From NCBI RefSeq assembly GCF_000725495.1, contig NZ_JNZD01000039.1, forward strand, positions 1 to 47,462: a DNA stretch of 47,462 nt, read 5' to 3'. The notes beneath the pieces were generated by a model. It did not search any database and had not been told where the DNA came from. It worked only from the letters and a program-made list of their open reading frames with translations. Position 1 is the first letter of the stretch. Each line of letters starts with the position of its first letter. The DNA is from Streptomyces aureus. GTDB lineage: Bacteria; Actinomycetota; Actinomycetes; Streptomycetales; Streptomycetaceae. Positions 32,525 through 42,076 of this stretch are shown here, piece after piece. The translations under genes and the position numbers were made by a program.

Positions 32525-33070
32525 TCAGCGAAGTGCCTGCGCCGCACGGCGGTACACAAGCGCATGCTTTCCGGCCTCATCCCGTAGGGCCCGCGCGCCA
32601 TCGCTGCCAAACACGCCGACAGCCGCGTTCTGACAGTCAGCTTCGAACTCGGCAAGCGATGCCCGACCCCCCGCAACGATGGCAGTCGGCCAATAACCCG
32701 CGGCCTCTCGGGCCTTGTGGTTGATCCGCTGCAACGACCCGTCGGAGTGATCCTCGCTGATCATTTCAAGGACCATCCGGATCACCCGGATGCCAGCACC
32801 GAAGAAGGCCGCGGCATTCGCCGTTCCTGGATACTCGGCACTCAGCGAAGCACAGTCACCGATGGCGGCATGAACGACGTCGTGGTTCAGCTCTCGTTGC
32901 CGCGTAATCGCAATGATCCCGGCCTGGATTCCGGCATCCGCACCATAGTAGGCATCCTCCAGGCCCGCCGCTTCGGCCAGAATGTACAGCGCGCCACCGA
33001 CTCGAATCGCCGTAGCACAAGCCAACGCCTTCGACTCATGACTTTCAGCCGTCTCCTGAGAATCAGGCAT
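32525..33070 (-). CDS. Probable immunity protein for the Rhs toxin
   Basis: A 181-residue, mostly helical, acidic cytoplasmic protein starting MPDSQETAESHESKALACAT, with GGAG 7 bases before the ATG. It begins 45 bases after the stop of the Rhs gene on the same strand, the position of the immunity gene in polymorphic toxin loci. Features include GGALYILAEAAGLEDAYYGA and a C-terminal part ending YRRAAQALR. I do not recognise the family, so the immunity role is inferred from position, size and acidity alone. The reading frame continues after its stop (see 32339-32524). Confidence 0.6.
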   Translation of the reverse strand: MPDSQETAESHESKALACATAIRVGGALYILAEAAGLEDAYYGADAGIQAGIIAITRQRELNHDVVHAAIGDCASLSAEYPGTANAAAFFGAGIRVIRMVLEMISEDHSDGSLQRINHKAREAAGYWPTAIVAGGRASLAEFEADCQNAAVGVFGSDGARALRDEAGKHALVYRRAAQALR

Positions 33071-33115
33071 CTCGATCTCCGCTCCGTACCGCCCCGTAGC
33101 CCTCGAGCACGAGGA

Positions 33116-36100
33116 CTACCATTCCGCTGACCTGTCGGATGTCAAAGTGGCGCCTCTCCGGGTCAAGAAGGACTCACACGCCGGGCAGATCGGTCTGCTG
33201 ACCACCAAAAACATTGGTCGCATCTGCAAGACGCCTGCCACCTCGTTGAACAGTTTCACCTCGACGTGCCACAGGTCCTCTTTGTCCACCAGCTTCTGTG
33301 GCTGAGGCACACGGAATCCGAATTCTCCCTCACCAGCTGGATCCAACTCGTTGTACTGAGCGCCGGTGAGATCCGAACGGGCTCCTGCCGCGTAGAAGTC
33401 CATGCCGCCCTTCCCGGTCGGTAGGCCGGCATGAAGTCCCCCCATCGTTCGGTACTTCGCACCACCACCGGCCGCGGCCGTAATGTCGTCGACACCGTCC
33501 TGGAGGTGGCCGACTCCGCCATGCGGGCAGAAACCGTCCTCGGTGTTATGCACCAAGATCGAGATGCCGCCCGCGAGCACATAATACGTGTGCAGTTCAC
33601 GGACCGTAAGGTTCCAACGATTCGCAGTACCAGGCGTAACCCGGATCTTCACGACGGAAGCGTGACCGTCGTCGACTGTGTTGAGGACATCACCGTGGTG
33701 GAATTCCCCAGCCGGTTTCCAGGTGTGGGTGGTGTCGTCCCAGAAGGGGTGGTTGGCGGTGGTGTGGAGGGTTGCGGTGTGGCCGTCCTTGTCCCGGACG
33801 GTGACGTCGAGCAGGTCCTTGTCGTGGTTGATCCAGATGTGCTGGACGGTGCGGGTGCCTTGGTGCTTGCCCGTCTTGGGGTCGGCGGATTCGACCTTGT
33901 CGCCGGTCTTGATCTTACCGATTGCCTTGGTTTTGCCGCCTGCCAGGAGGACGGGTGTCCCGGGTGAGAAGCTGCATCCCGAGCGGTTGCCGCTGCGGGA
34001 GTTTTCGGCTGTGGTTCCAGAATTGCCCGTGCTGGGTTCGTCCGGTGCAGCCGCTGCCCTGCTCGAGGAGGCAGCCTCGTCCTGGGAGTTGGCCTTCTTG
34101 GGCGCCGCCGCGTTGGTGCCCGCAGAGTCGCTGGCGGCTTCCTTGCTCGCGCCCGAGGCGGCGGCGGCGTCGCCCGAGCCGCTGCCCGCGTCGTGGGGTG
34201 CGGCATCGGCCGAACCCTTCGGGGCCTCGCCGGCCTCACCAGCGCTGCCTCCTGCGGGTGGCGAGTCGCCTGCTTCTTCGGCTATTGGTTCGCCTCCGCC
34301 GCAGCCCATGGCCATGCAGTCGGCACCACCGACCAGACCACCGACTGCAGCGACCGCTTCACCGCCCGCTATGAGACAAGCGGGGGCTGCGAGCACGGTT
34401 CCGGCGCAGGTGACAACGGCCACCACCACGACCACGGCCACGGCCACGACTGCGACCACGGTCGCGACCTTCTCAGCGACCGGGAGTGCCTTGTGGAAGT
34501 AGTGCCCGGCGCATCCCCAGAAGCCCGAGCAGCCGCTGCTGTGCTTCTTCGTTCCGCTGGAAGTGGAGGTGGACGAGTACACCTTGTCGTTGGCGGCGGC
34601 GCACTTGGCGCTGCAGCCGCCTCCACTGGAGTCCATCATCTCCATCAGGCCGCTCGGGTCGGAGGAGCTGGCCGGGTTGTCGCCGGAGTAGGTGTAGCCG
34701 CCCATCTGGTTGGGGTCGCCGGGCTCGAAGACCGGGTCGGGGGTGAGGAAGCGGCCCAGGACGGGGTCGTAGTCGCGGGCGCCCAGCAGGTTCAGGCCGC
34801 TGACGGGGTCGGCGGGTTGTCCGAGGAAGCCGTGGTTCTCGTCCGCAGCCACCCAGGAACTCGGTTTGTTGCCGCGAGGGTTGCCGAAGGGATCGAAGGA
34901 GCGGCGGGTGACGGCCAGGGTCGACGCGTCGACAGCGGTGACGGCGGTGCCTTGGCCGTTGGCGACCTGGTAGGAGACCGTCCCCGTGCTGGAGCGGGTG
35001 ACGGTGGTGCCGTCGGGGCCGGCGATGTTGCGCAGGCCGGTCCAGGTCTTGGCCGAGACGTTCAGGGTGATCTGCTCGGCGCCGCCAAAGAGATAGAGGA
35101 TGCGGGTCTTGTCCGTGCCGTCGACGGCGGCGGTCTGCTCGAGCAGGCCGCCCTGGGCGTCGTAGAGGTACTTGCTGGTGTTGGTGTGGGTGCCGGAGGT
35201 CGTGGCGACGGTGGCGGTACGGCCTTCGGCGTCATAGGTGAAGGTCTGGCTCTGGCCGGCCGGGACGGCGCCGGTCGCGGCGTTGGTCCAGGTCTGACCG
35301 GTGCCGCCGCAGGCGGCGAGGGTGAGCTGGGTGCCGGTGGTGGCAGAGGCGGCCGGGTCGGTCAGACACATCGCCGTGTTGGCGTTGCTGACCAGGGTGC
35401 CGGTGGTGGTGACCTTCCACTTCTGGGTGGCGTCGGTCTTGCAGGTGTCGATCACCACGAGGGTGCCGCTGGTGGTGGCGTTGCCGGTGGTGTCCAGGCA
35501 CATGCCGAGGACCTTCACCGTGCCGTCGGTACCGACCGTCCACTTCTCGCTGGTGGCGCCGTTGCAGGTGTTGACCTGCACCTTGGTGCCGGCCGTGGTG
35601 GAACCGCCGGCGTCGTCGACGCACCGCTTGACACCGCCGGTGATGCTGAAGGAACTGGTCAGCGGACCGGTGGAGGTTACTTTCCGGCTGATCGTGTCGC
35701 CGGCGTTCACGTTGCCGTGGGCGGGGTCGGTGTAGGTCGGGGCGATGGTCGCCGTACCGGCCGGGTTGGTGAGGGTGGCCGTGCCTGCCTGGTCGGGCAG
35801 GGGCGCGGGCGCCGTGCCGTCCGCGCCAGGGTAGGTGACGGCCTGGGTGGTGTCGTTGAGGGCGTTGCCGGTGGTGTCGTGGTTGACCGTGCCGGTGCGG
35901 TCACCGAGTTGGTCGTAGGTGTAGCTCTGCCAGTAGGGGGCCGGGCCTCCCACTGTGGTGGCGGTGATGGGGGACGTGGTGGTCGTCTGCACCCGTGCGG
36001 TGGTGCAGGCGCCGACCGCGCCGGGAGTGGCCGCGTTCGGGTTGGTGATGCCCGCGGTGTCGGTCCAGGCGGTGGTCAGGCGCTGGAAGGAGTCGTAGGT

Positions 36101-39100
36101 GAAGCATTGAGTGTCGTGTGTGGTGTTGTCCTGCAGGTCGTCGATCGCCGTGAGTTCGCCGGCCTGGTTGTAGCGCAGGTTGGTGACGTCCAGGGCGTTG
36201 GCCGACGTCTGGAGCATGCTGCTGGTTTGGGTGACGCGTCCGGTGGTGGCGTCGTACTGGGCGAAGGTCGCCAGTTCCTTGCCGGTGCGGCCGTAGTTGG
36301 CCTGCAGGACGCGTCCGAAGGCGTCGTGGACGGCGGTGTCGAGGTAGGCGGGGGTGTTGGCGGAGTTGATGAAGCCGCCGATGCCGTCAAGGTTGCCCTG
36401 CTGGGTGTAGCCGTAGTCGATGTCCTCGGCCGGCAGGTTGCCGTCGGCCTGGAAGTGCGTGGTGGACAGCAGGCCGACCGTGTCGGTGTAGTGGTTGGTG
36501 GCGGTGTAGGTCACGCTGCCGGAGGCGGGTGCGCTGGACTGCCCGGCGGCGGCGAAGCCGTCGGAGGACGGGACGGTAAGCGTGGTGCCGAGCGGCTGGT
36601 AGGCCGTGTTGTATGCGGTGACGGCCTGGGTGTACGCGGTCCCTGAGGCGCCGCCGACGTAGCGGGTGGCGGAGGTCGCGTAGCCCTTCTCCAGCGTGTC
36701 GTAGACGTGGGAGACCAGCAGCTTGGACGGGTCGGGGTTGGCCGACCAGGCGGCGGCGTACTCGGCCGTGGGCCGGTTGTCCCAGTCGTAGGTGAAGGAT
36801 GTGGCCTGGCCGCGGGAGTCGGTCGTCTGGAGCAGGTTGCCGGCGACGTCGTACTTGTCGAACGTGGTTGTGCCGGTGTTCGGGTCGTTCTGGGTGAGCT
36901 TCTGGCCGAGCAGGTTGTAGGTGTACGACCAGGCGTTGCCCGCGTTGTCCTTGATCGACTCGATCTGGCCCGCAGGGAAATAGGTGTACTTGGTGGTGGA
37001 GTCGGCGGCCGCGACGGCACCTGCGGTGCCTTGCTTCCACAGCACGGTGGTGCCGTTGGAGGCGACGACGACCACGGTGGAGTCGTTGCGGACTCGGAAG
37101 GTGGCGCCCGTGGTGGCGGTCAGGCCGGTGGTCCACAGCTGGGCTGCGGCGGTGCTGTAGATGACGAGGTTGCCGTCGGTGCCGAACTTCGCCCAGGCGC
37201 CGGCGTGTCCGGAGGTGCCCGACGACCAGATGGTCGCCCCGCTCGCCAGGGCGGAGAGGACGAGGTTGCCGTCCGGCTGCATCGTCAGACGCACGCTGTC
37301 GGAGGTTAGCGACGTACCGGATGGAATAACCGAGCCGCCCGACAGGGTGACGGTGGAGCCGGTGTTCTTGACCACGGTGCTGGTGGTCTGGCCGACGGCG
37401 TTGGTGAAGGAGGCGGTCGAGCGGCCTCCGGCAGCAGCCGTGGTGTCGACCTCGTCGGCGCCCGGGTAGCTGGTGGAGGTGTGCCACTGCTCGACGGCCT
37501 GGTGCCAGAGGGTCGCCTTCAGGGGCCGGCCCTCACCGTCGTAGGTGGTGGTGGTCTCCGAGGGGATCTGGTTCTCGTTCGCGGCGTACAGCGTGGTCGA
37601 GGGGAAGGTGGTCGGCTCCGAATACGGCGCGTAGGCAGAGACCTGCCAGCCGTGGGAGTCGTAGAAGGTGTCGGAGATGACCCGGCCCGAGTTGGAGTCG
37701 CCCATGGCGGTGGCCTGGATCTGACGGGGCTGGAGCATGCCGTCGTAGATCGAGACGGAGGTCGCGTACGTGCCGTCGTCCCGCAGCGTCTTCGAGGTGA
37801 CGGAGGTGGGCGCGCCGGGCTGGGTGATCGTGTCGCCGGGTGCGGGGACGGCTCCGGGGTTGATGGAGTAGGCGAAGGTGCGGTCGGCGCTCTGGCCGGA
37901 TGCCTTGTCCCGGCCGGGCAGCCACACCGCGGTACGCCGTCCGAGCGCGTCGTAGGTCATGTCGGTCTTGCGGCCGTTGGCGTCGACGCTCTCCAGGGTC
38001 GAACCGCGCAGGGCGTCGAGGGTGGAGGTGACCTTCCATCCCTTGCTGTTGGTGGAGGTCTCGCTGGTGGCGTTGGTGTTGCCGCCGGCGTTGCTCCATG
38101 CGGGACTGAAGTCGGTGTGTGTCTTCTGCCCGGTGGCGTCGTAGGAGTCGGTGACTCGGCCTGCGCCGTCGTAGCCCATGGCCGAGGTGGTCAGCCAGTT
38201 CTCCGTCGTGCCGGTGTAGCTGGTGGCCGTCTGTGTCGCGGTCGACGCGCCGGTGGCGGAGACCTTCCCGTAGGTGCCGAGACCACTGGGGGTGCCGTCA
38301 CCGAGGTAGTAGATCTTCTTGTCTGTCAGCAGGTTGCTCGCGCTTGCTGCGGTGGTGCAGTCACTTGCGACCGAGGTGACGCGGTCGGGGTAGGACAGCA
38401 TCATCGTGTTCGACGACGGTGGGTCGGCGTACGTCGTGGTGGCGCACTTTTCCTGCTTGGGGTCGACGCCGTCGCCGTGGGCGTTGACGGTGGACAGCCG
38501 TCCTTGGCTGTCGTAGGTGGTGTCGGTCTTGGTGTGCCGCCAGGTGTTGTTGGCGAGACGTTCGTACTGGAGGGAGCTGCTGGCTTTGATGCGGTGTGCG
38601 GTGAGGTCGGGCAGGGTGGAGGGGTCTGGTTTGGTCCCGCCGGGATTGTCGTCCTGGGTCCAGGCCGTCCAGGAGGTCTGGGCCGCGGAGGCGGTGGTGG
38701 TGAAGGCGAACGGGCCGTTGATGCCGACTGCGTCGACTGTGCCGCCGGCCTGGGTGTAGTTGGTGTCCTGGAAATCGGTGCCGGCCAGTTGGTCGGCGTC
38801 GGTGACACTCAGCACCGTGTTGCCGTCGACCTTGGCGTCGACGCTGACGGAGCGACGGGTGCCGTCGGCCTTGTAGTCGCCGTCCATGCCCTGCAGATAT
38901 GTGGTGGTCTGTTGGGTGACGGGTTCGGGGGCCTGCCCGGTCTGTACGGTGACGGTGCGGAATCCGCGGAACTGGTCCCAGGTGCGGTACTGGTCGTCGG
39001 TCTGTGCGGAGTCGTCACGGTGCCAGGCCGGACCTGAGTAGCTGTAGTGCGAGATCTGCGTCTCGGAGCCGGCCGGGTTGTTCTGGGCGTCCGGCTTGTA

Positions 39101-41827
39101 CTGGCCGGCGATGGTCAGGTCAGAGGTGGCGACGCTGTCGACCGTGACCTTGTTGAACCAGTCCGCGATCGGCTTCGAAGCACCGGGCACGGTCCAGTAG
39201 ACGGGGTAGCAGGATTCGGTGTTGCTGTCGGCTTGGGAAATCGAGAGTGTTTTGCCCGCGCAGGGGGCCGTGTTGTACTCGACGGCGATCGACTCGCCGG
39301 TCTCCGTCTGGATGCTGGAGATACGCGGCCGGTACAGGGGTGGGGCGGACGGGGAGTCGTCGTTGACCCGGTTGTCGATCTCGGTGCCGGTGAACGACAC
39401 CTGGTTCAGAGCGATGTCGCTGTTGCCGTTGTCGTAGGTGCCCTTGCCGGTATGGCGGAGGGACTGCAGCCACATCACGGCCTGCAGCATCCCGGCGTCC
39501 TTCGGGTCCACCGTGGTGCCGGTGACCGGGTCGACGGTGCCGCCCGCGTCCGAGTAGACCTGACCCAGCTTGTAGGTGTCGACCGCGGTGAGCTGGTCGG
39601 TGGCCTTCACGTGGACCTTGGTGGTGATGGAGTCCAGGCGCGTCGTGGTCCAGAAGCTCGGGCCGGAAGTAACGCACACGTCGGCCGGGACGGTGGTGGC
39701 GCCGTCGGGAAGCTTGGTCTTGTCCGTGGAGTCACAGTGCAGGTCCCACGGCACGTCCGGCCAGTGGGTGGCGGTGCTGTCCTTGAGGTTGTCGCTCGAG
39801 CAGTCGGTGAACGTGCTGGTCGTCTGGCACCGTTGCGCCAGCCCGAAATCGACCTCGGCGCCAGGAGTGCGGCCGGCCTGCTCGTCATCCAGCGTGTAGC
39901 CGTACGAGATCAGCGTCAGCGCACCGCCGCGGGTGTAGGAAGTGAGCGTGCCGGTGTCGTCCGGGTCGTCGGTAGCGGCCGCCTGACCGCCGCCGAGGTC
40001 GTAGTAGTTGGACTCACTGGTGTAGTCGTAGCGCTGCACGAAACCGTCGGGCGCGACAACAAAGTCGAGGTTCCAGCGCCAGCCTTCGGGCTTGTCGCAC
40101 TGAGACAACTTTCCCTTGGCGTCATCGTGGCAAGGGTCCGTTGAGCGCGGGTGCAGGACGGGAACGCCCCAGGCCGAATGCGTGGAAGCGTCGGCGGGAT
40201 CGGCGGGCATGGCAGTGCTGGTGCCGGGGTCCTTCGGTGAGTGGTCGGCCCCGAAGTAAGCGGCGGTGCCGTCCGAGGTCAGCACCCGGTAGTAGACGCC
40301 GTCGTGCAGCCCGTTGGCCGCGCCGGACAGCTCCTGCACGAGCGTGCCGTCGTCGCCCTGGATCCTCCACTGCTTGATCTCGCCGGGCACGCCGGAGTCG
40401 ACACCGTCGGGCACCAGCACGCCGGAGTGCGACCCGAAGGAGAGCATGGCGTTGTCCCCGCCCCAGCACTCGTCCCCCGACCCCTTGACGAGCTTCTTGC
40501 CGTCGGAGTCGAGCAGCGAGCTGCAACTGCGGTAGCGCCGCTCCACGTAACCGACCTGGTAACTCCAGCCGTCGCCGACCCAGGAGGCCTGGGAGTTGCG
40601 GGCGGTGGTCTCCCCGTCGACGGACTGGGAGTCATAACCCAGGCCCACCGAGGGCGCGTTGCCGCCGACTGCGGCGGGCACAGAGATCGGGTAGGAGTAG
40701 GTGAAGGAGCCGGTGGCCGATGCCTGCCAGGTACCGGCGGCCGACAACTCCGTTGCCCCGTAGTCGCCTTGGGAGCCGGAGGCGCCGGAGGTCACGGCGA
40801 GCGCCGTGGTGCCGGCGGCAGCGGCCGCGGTCAGTGGTGCGGTGCGCTCCGACATCACCTCCGGCCCGTTCGCGCTCTCGGACGGTTTGGGGGATGCGGT
40901 GCTCTGGTCGGGCTTCGGAGATTCCGCGCCGGTGGTCGGCTTCGCGGTTTCGGTGGCGGTGGCGTCCGGGGCCTGCGAGAGACCGGCGCTCGCGGTCGGC
41001 GTCAAACTGGCGGTGTCGTCGGTCGACTTGGGATCGGCCGTGCCGTCGGCGCCGGACGCGGAGGCCAAGGTGACGGTCGCCGTCAGTTGCTCGGCGGAGG
41101 CCCGGTTGGTGAACTTCAGCGGGGTGACCTTCTGGCACTCCGCCTTCTCGGGAGTGGTCAGCGCGCAGCCCGGCAGTTGCACCAGCCGCAGTCGGGAGCC
41201 GTAACCGCCTCCGTACGCCCGGGCGATGTCCGAGTAGTCGATGACCACCTTGACCCGGTCGCGCGTGGATACCGTGCCGGAAGGGGTGCTTGACGGACTG
41301 CCGGACGGGGTGATGCCGAGAAGCATGCCGTTGGCGCCGGCGCGCAGCGTCTGGGTGTGGGACGCGGCCTGGACCCTCGCGGAATCGACACTCTGCTTGG
41401 GGTCGGCGGGTGCCACCCAGACGGGCAGGGAACCTGCCTTGACAGGCTTCGCGGCGCCCTGTGCGCGGAGGTCGACGACGGCGGTGCCGGCTTTGGGCCA
41501 ATGCTTCGCCTGTGGACGGTAAGTGGCCAGTCGTTTGTAGCCCTTGGGGTGGCTCTGCGCCTTCGGCTGCAGGAGGTGTGCCCCTACCGCTTTGGTGGCG
41601 GCGAGTTTCTTGGGGCGCCACACGGTGCCGTCGAAGGTGAAGCCGCCGTGGTGGCCGAAGCCGTCGTCGCCGGAGTGGCCTGCCATGAAACCGGGCATGC
41701 CGAAGCCCGTGGTGATGGCTACGGGCACCAGGAGCGCGAGCAGGGCGATCGGAACGGTCCACAGCCCGAGTCCGCCGAGGAATATCCGGTGCCATGTCCC
41801 CGCAAACCAGCGCCGTCTGCCACTCAC
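33116..41827 (-). CDS. Rhs/YD-repeat polymorphic toxin with lectin, Hint and deaminase-like toxin domains
   Basis: GTG 41827 with GGGGGG 7 bases upstream gives 2903 residues; an ORF start at 41869 lacks a site. Residues about 14-40 form a signal or anchor helix. A Ser/Thr/Pro-rich region and an Rhs shell with YD repeats follow. A bulb-type lectin (about 1495-1600, MQPDGNLVLS and FGTDGNLVIY) and a ricin-type lectin (about 2060-2180, repeated CLDTTGNATTSG-like blocks) are embedded. The RHS core ends RDYDPVLGRFLTPDPV (about 2350) and SDPSGL. Next are a hydrophobic segment (about 2455-2510) and a Hint domain, Cys2618 to His-Asn2761. The toxin, about 2762-2903, has H2854-V-E2856 and C2881-P-A-C2884, the zinc and catalytic pattern of nucleic-acid deaminases. 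The shell should hold and deliver the toxin, with Hint cutting it free. Confidence 0.93.
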   Translation of the reverse strand: MSGRRRWFAGTWHRIFLGGLGLWTVPIALLALLVPVAITTGFGMPGFMAGHSGDDGFGHHGGFTFDGTVWRPKKLAATKAVGAHLLQPKAQSHPKGYKRLATYRPQAKHWPKAGTAVVDLRAQGAAKPVKAGSLPVWVAPADPKQSVDSARVQAASHTQTLRAGANGMLLGITPSGSPSSTPSGTVSTRDRVKVVIDYSDIARAYGGGYGSRLRLVQLPGCALTTPEKAECQKVTPLKFTNRASAEQLTATVTLASASGADGTADPKSTDDTASLTPTASAGLSQAPDATATETAKPTTGAESPKPDQSTASPKPSESANGPEVMSERTAPLTAAAAAGTTALAVTSGASGSQGDYGATELSAAGTWQASATGSFTYSYPISVPAAVGGNAPSVGLGYDSQSVDGETTARNSQASWVGDGWSYQVGYVERRYRSCSSLLDSDGKKLVKGSGDECWGGDNAMLSFGSHSGVLVPDGVDSGVPGEIKQWRIQGDDGTLVQELSGAANGLHDGVYYRVLTSDGTAAYFGADHSPKDPGTSTAMPADPADASTHSAWGVPVLHPRSTDPCHDDAKGKLSQCDKPEGWRWNLDFVVAPDGFVQRYDYTSESNYYDLGGGQAAATDDPDDTGTLTSYTRGGALTLISYGYTLDDEQAGRTPGAEVDFGLAQRCQTTSTFTDCSSDNLKDSTATHWPDVPWDLHCDSTDKTKLPDGATTVPADVCVTSGPSFWTTTRLDSITTKVHVKATDQLTAVDTYKLGQVYSDAGGTVDPVTGTTVDPKDAGMLQAVMWLQSLRHTGKGTYDNGNSDIALNQVSFTGTEIDNRVNDDSPSAPPLYRPRISSIQTETGESIAVEYNTAPCAGKTLSISQADSNTESCYPVYWTVPGASKPIADWFNKVTVDSVATSDLTIAGQYKPDAQNNPAGSETQISHYSYSGPAWHRDDSAQTDDQYRTWDQFRGFRTVTVQTGQAPEPVTQQTTTYLQGMDGDYKADGTRRSVSVDAKVDGNTVLSVTDADQLAGTDFQDTNYTQAGGTVDAVGINGPFAFTTTASAAQTSWTAWTQDDNPGGTKPDPSTLPDLTAHRIKASSSLQYERLANNTWRHTKTDTTYDSQGRLSTVNAHGDGVDPKQEKCATTTYADPPSSNTMMLSYPDRVTSVASDCTTAASASNLLTDKKIYYLGDGTPSGLGTYGKVSATGASTATQTATSYTGTTENWLTTSAMGYDGAGRVTDSYDATGQKTHTDFSPAWSNAGGNTNATSETSTNSKGWKVTSTLDALRGSTLESVDANGRKTDMTYDALGRRTAVWLPGRDKASGQSADRTFAYSINPGAVPAPGDTITQPGAPTSVTSKTLRDDGTYATSVSIYDGMLQPRQIQATAMGDSNSGRVISDTFYDSHGWQVSAYAPYSEPTTFPSTTLYAANENQIPSETTTTYDGEGRPLKATLWHQAVEQWHTSTSYPGADEVDTTAAAGGRSTASFTNAVGQTTSTVVKNTGSTVTLSGGSVIPSGTSLTSDSVRLTMQPDGNLVLSALASGATIWSSGTSGHAGAWAKFGTDGNLVIYSTAAAQLWTTGLTATTGATFRVRNDSTVVVVASNGTTVLWKQGTAGAVAAADSTTKYTYFPAGQIESIKDNAGNAWSYTYNLLGQKLTQNDPNTGTTTFDKYDVAGNLLQTTDSRGQATSFTYDWDNRPTAEYAAAWSANPDPSKLLVSHVYDTLEKGYATSATRYVGGASGTAYTQAVTAYNTAYQPLGTTLTVPSSDGFAAAGQSSAPASGSVTYTATNHYTDTVGLLSTTHFQADGNLPAEDIDYGYTQQGNLDGIGGFINSANTPAYLDTAVHDAFGRVLQANYGRTGKELATFAQYDATTGRVTQTSSMLQTSANALDVTNLRYNQAGELTAIDDLQDNTTHDTQCFTYDSFQRLTTAWTDTAGITNPNAATPGAVGACTTARVQTTTTSPITATTVGGPAPYWQSYTYDQLGDRTGTVNHDTTGNALNDTTQAVTYPGADGTAPAPLPDQAGTATLTNPAGTATIAPTYTDPAHGNVNAGDTISRKVTSTGPLTSSFSITGGVKRCVDDAGGSTTAGTKVQVNTCNGATSEKWTVGTDGTVKVLGMCLDTTGNATTSGTLVVIDTCKTDATQKWKVTTTGTLVSNANTAMCLTDPAASATTGTQLTLAACGGTGQTWTNAATGAVPAGQSQTFTYDAEGRTATVATTSGTHTNTSKYLYDAQGGLLEQTAAVDGTDKTRILYLFGGAEQITLNVSAKTWTGLRNIAGPDGTTVTRSSTGTVSYQVANGQGTAVTAVDASTLAVTRRSFDPFGNPRGNKPSSWVAADENHGFLGQPADPVSGLNLLGARDYDPVLGRFLTPDPVFEPGDPNQMGGYTYSGDNPASSSDPSGLMEMMDSSGGGCSAKCAAANDKVYSSTSTSSGTKKHSSGCSGFWGCAGHYFHKALPVAEKVATVVAVVAVAVVVVVAVVTCAGTVLAAPACLIAGGEAVAAVGGLVGGADCMAMGCGGGEPIAEEAGDSPPAGGSAGEAGEAPKGSADAAPHDAGSGSGDAAAASGASKEAASDSAGTNAAAPKKANSQDEAASSSRAAAAPDEPSTGNSGTTAENSRSGNRSGCSFSPGTPVLLAGGKTKAIGKIKTGDKVESADPKTGKHQGTRTVQHIWINHDKDLLDVTVRDKDGHTATLHTTANHPFWDDTTHTWKPAGEFHHGDVLNTVDDGHASVVKIRVTPGTANRWNLTVRELHTYYVLAGGISILVHNTEDGFCPHGGVGHLQDGVDDITAAAGGGAKYRTMGGLHAGLPTGKGGMDFYAAGARSDLTGAQYNELDPAGEGEFGFRVPQPQKLVDKEDLWHVEVKLFNEVAGVLQMRPMFLVVSRPICPACESFLTRRGATLTSDRSAEW

Positions 41828-42076
41828 GCGTAAACCCCCCAGGACACAACCCTCTTGACGGGCTGTCACACAGTGCGATCACAGGTGAGCGATCGAACGG
41901 AGGTTAGGTAGCTTCATGATCACGGCTCAAGACGCTTTGCCGATTCAAGGGAGAAGCAATGCATGCCCATGACAGATTCTGTGTAGTTTCTGTGCCGGAA
42001 TTGATCACTTCTCAGATCACTGTGGCACTCGGGCTCTCCCACCCCGCTGCCCCTCGAACCGAAGGAAGCCTGCCAG

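Noticed and set aside
34193..36646. An 817-codon open frame on the plus strand inside the Rhs gene
   Set aside because: It is the shadow of the Rhs gene caused by its high GC third positions. The product is Gly/Val-rich with no domains and no ribosome binding site.
37481..40144. Two long plus-strand frames (518 and 365 codons) opposite the Rhs gene
   Set aside because: Antisense shadows with low-complexity Gly/Val/Arg composition.
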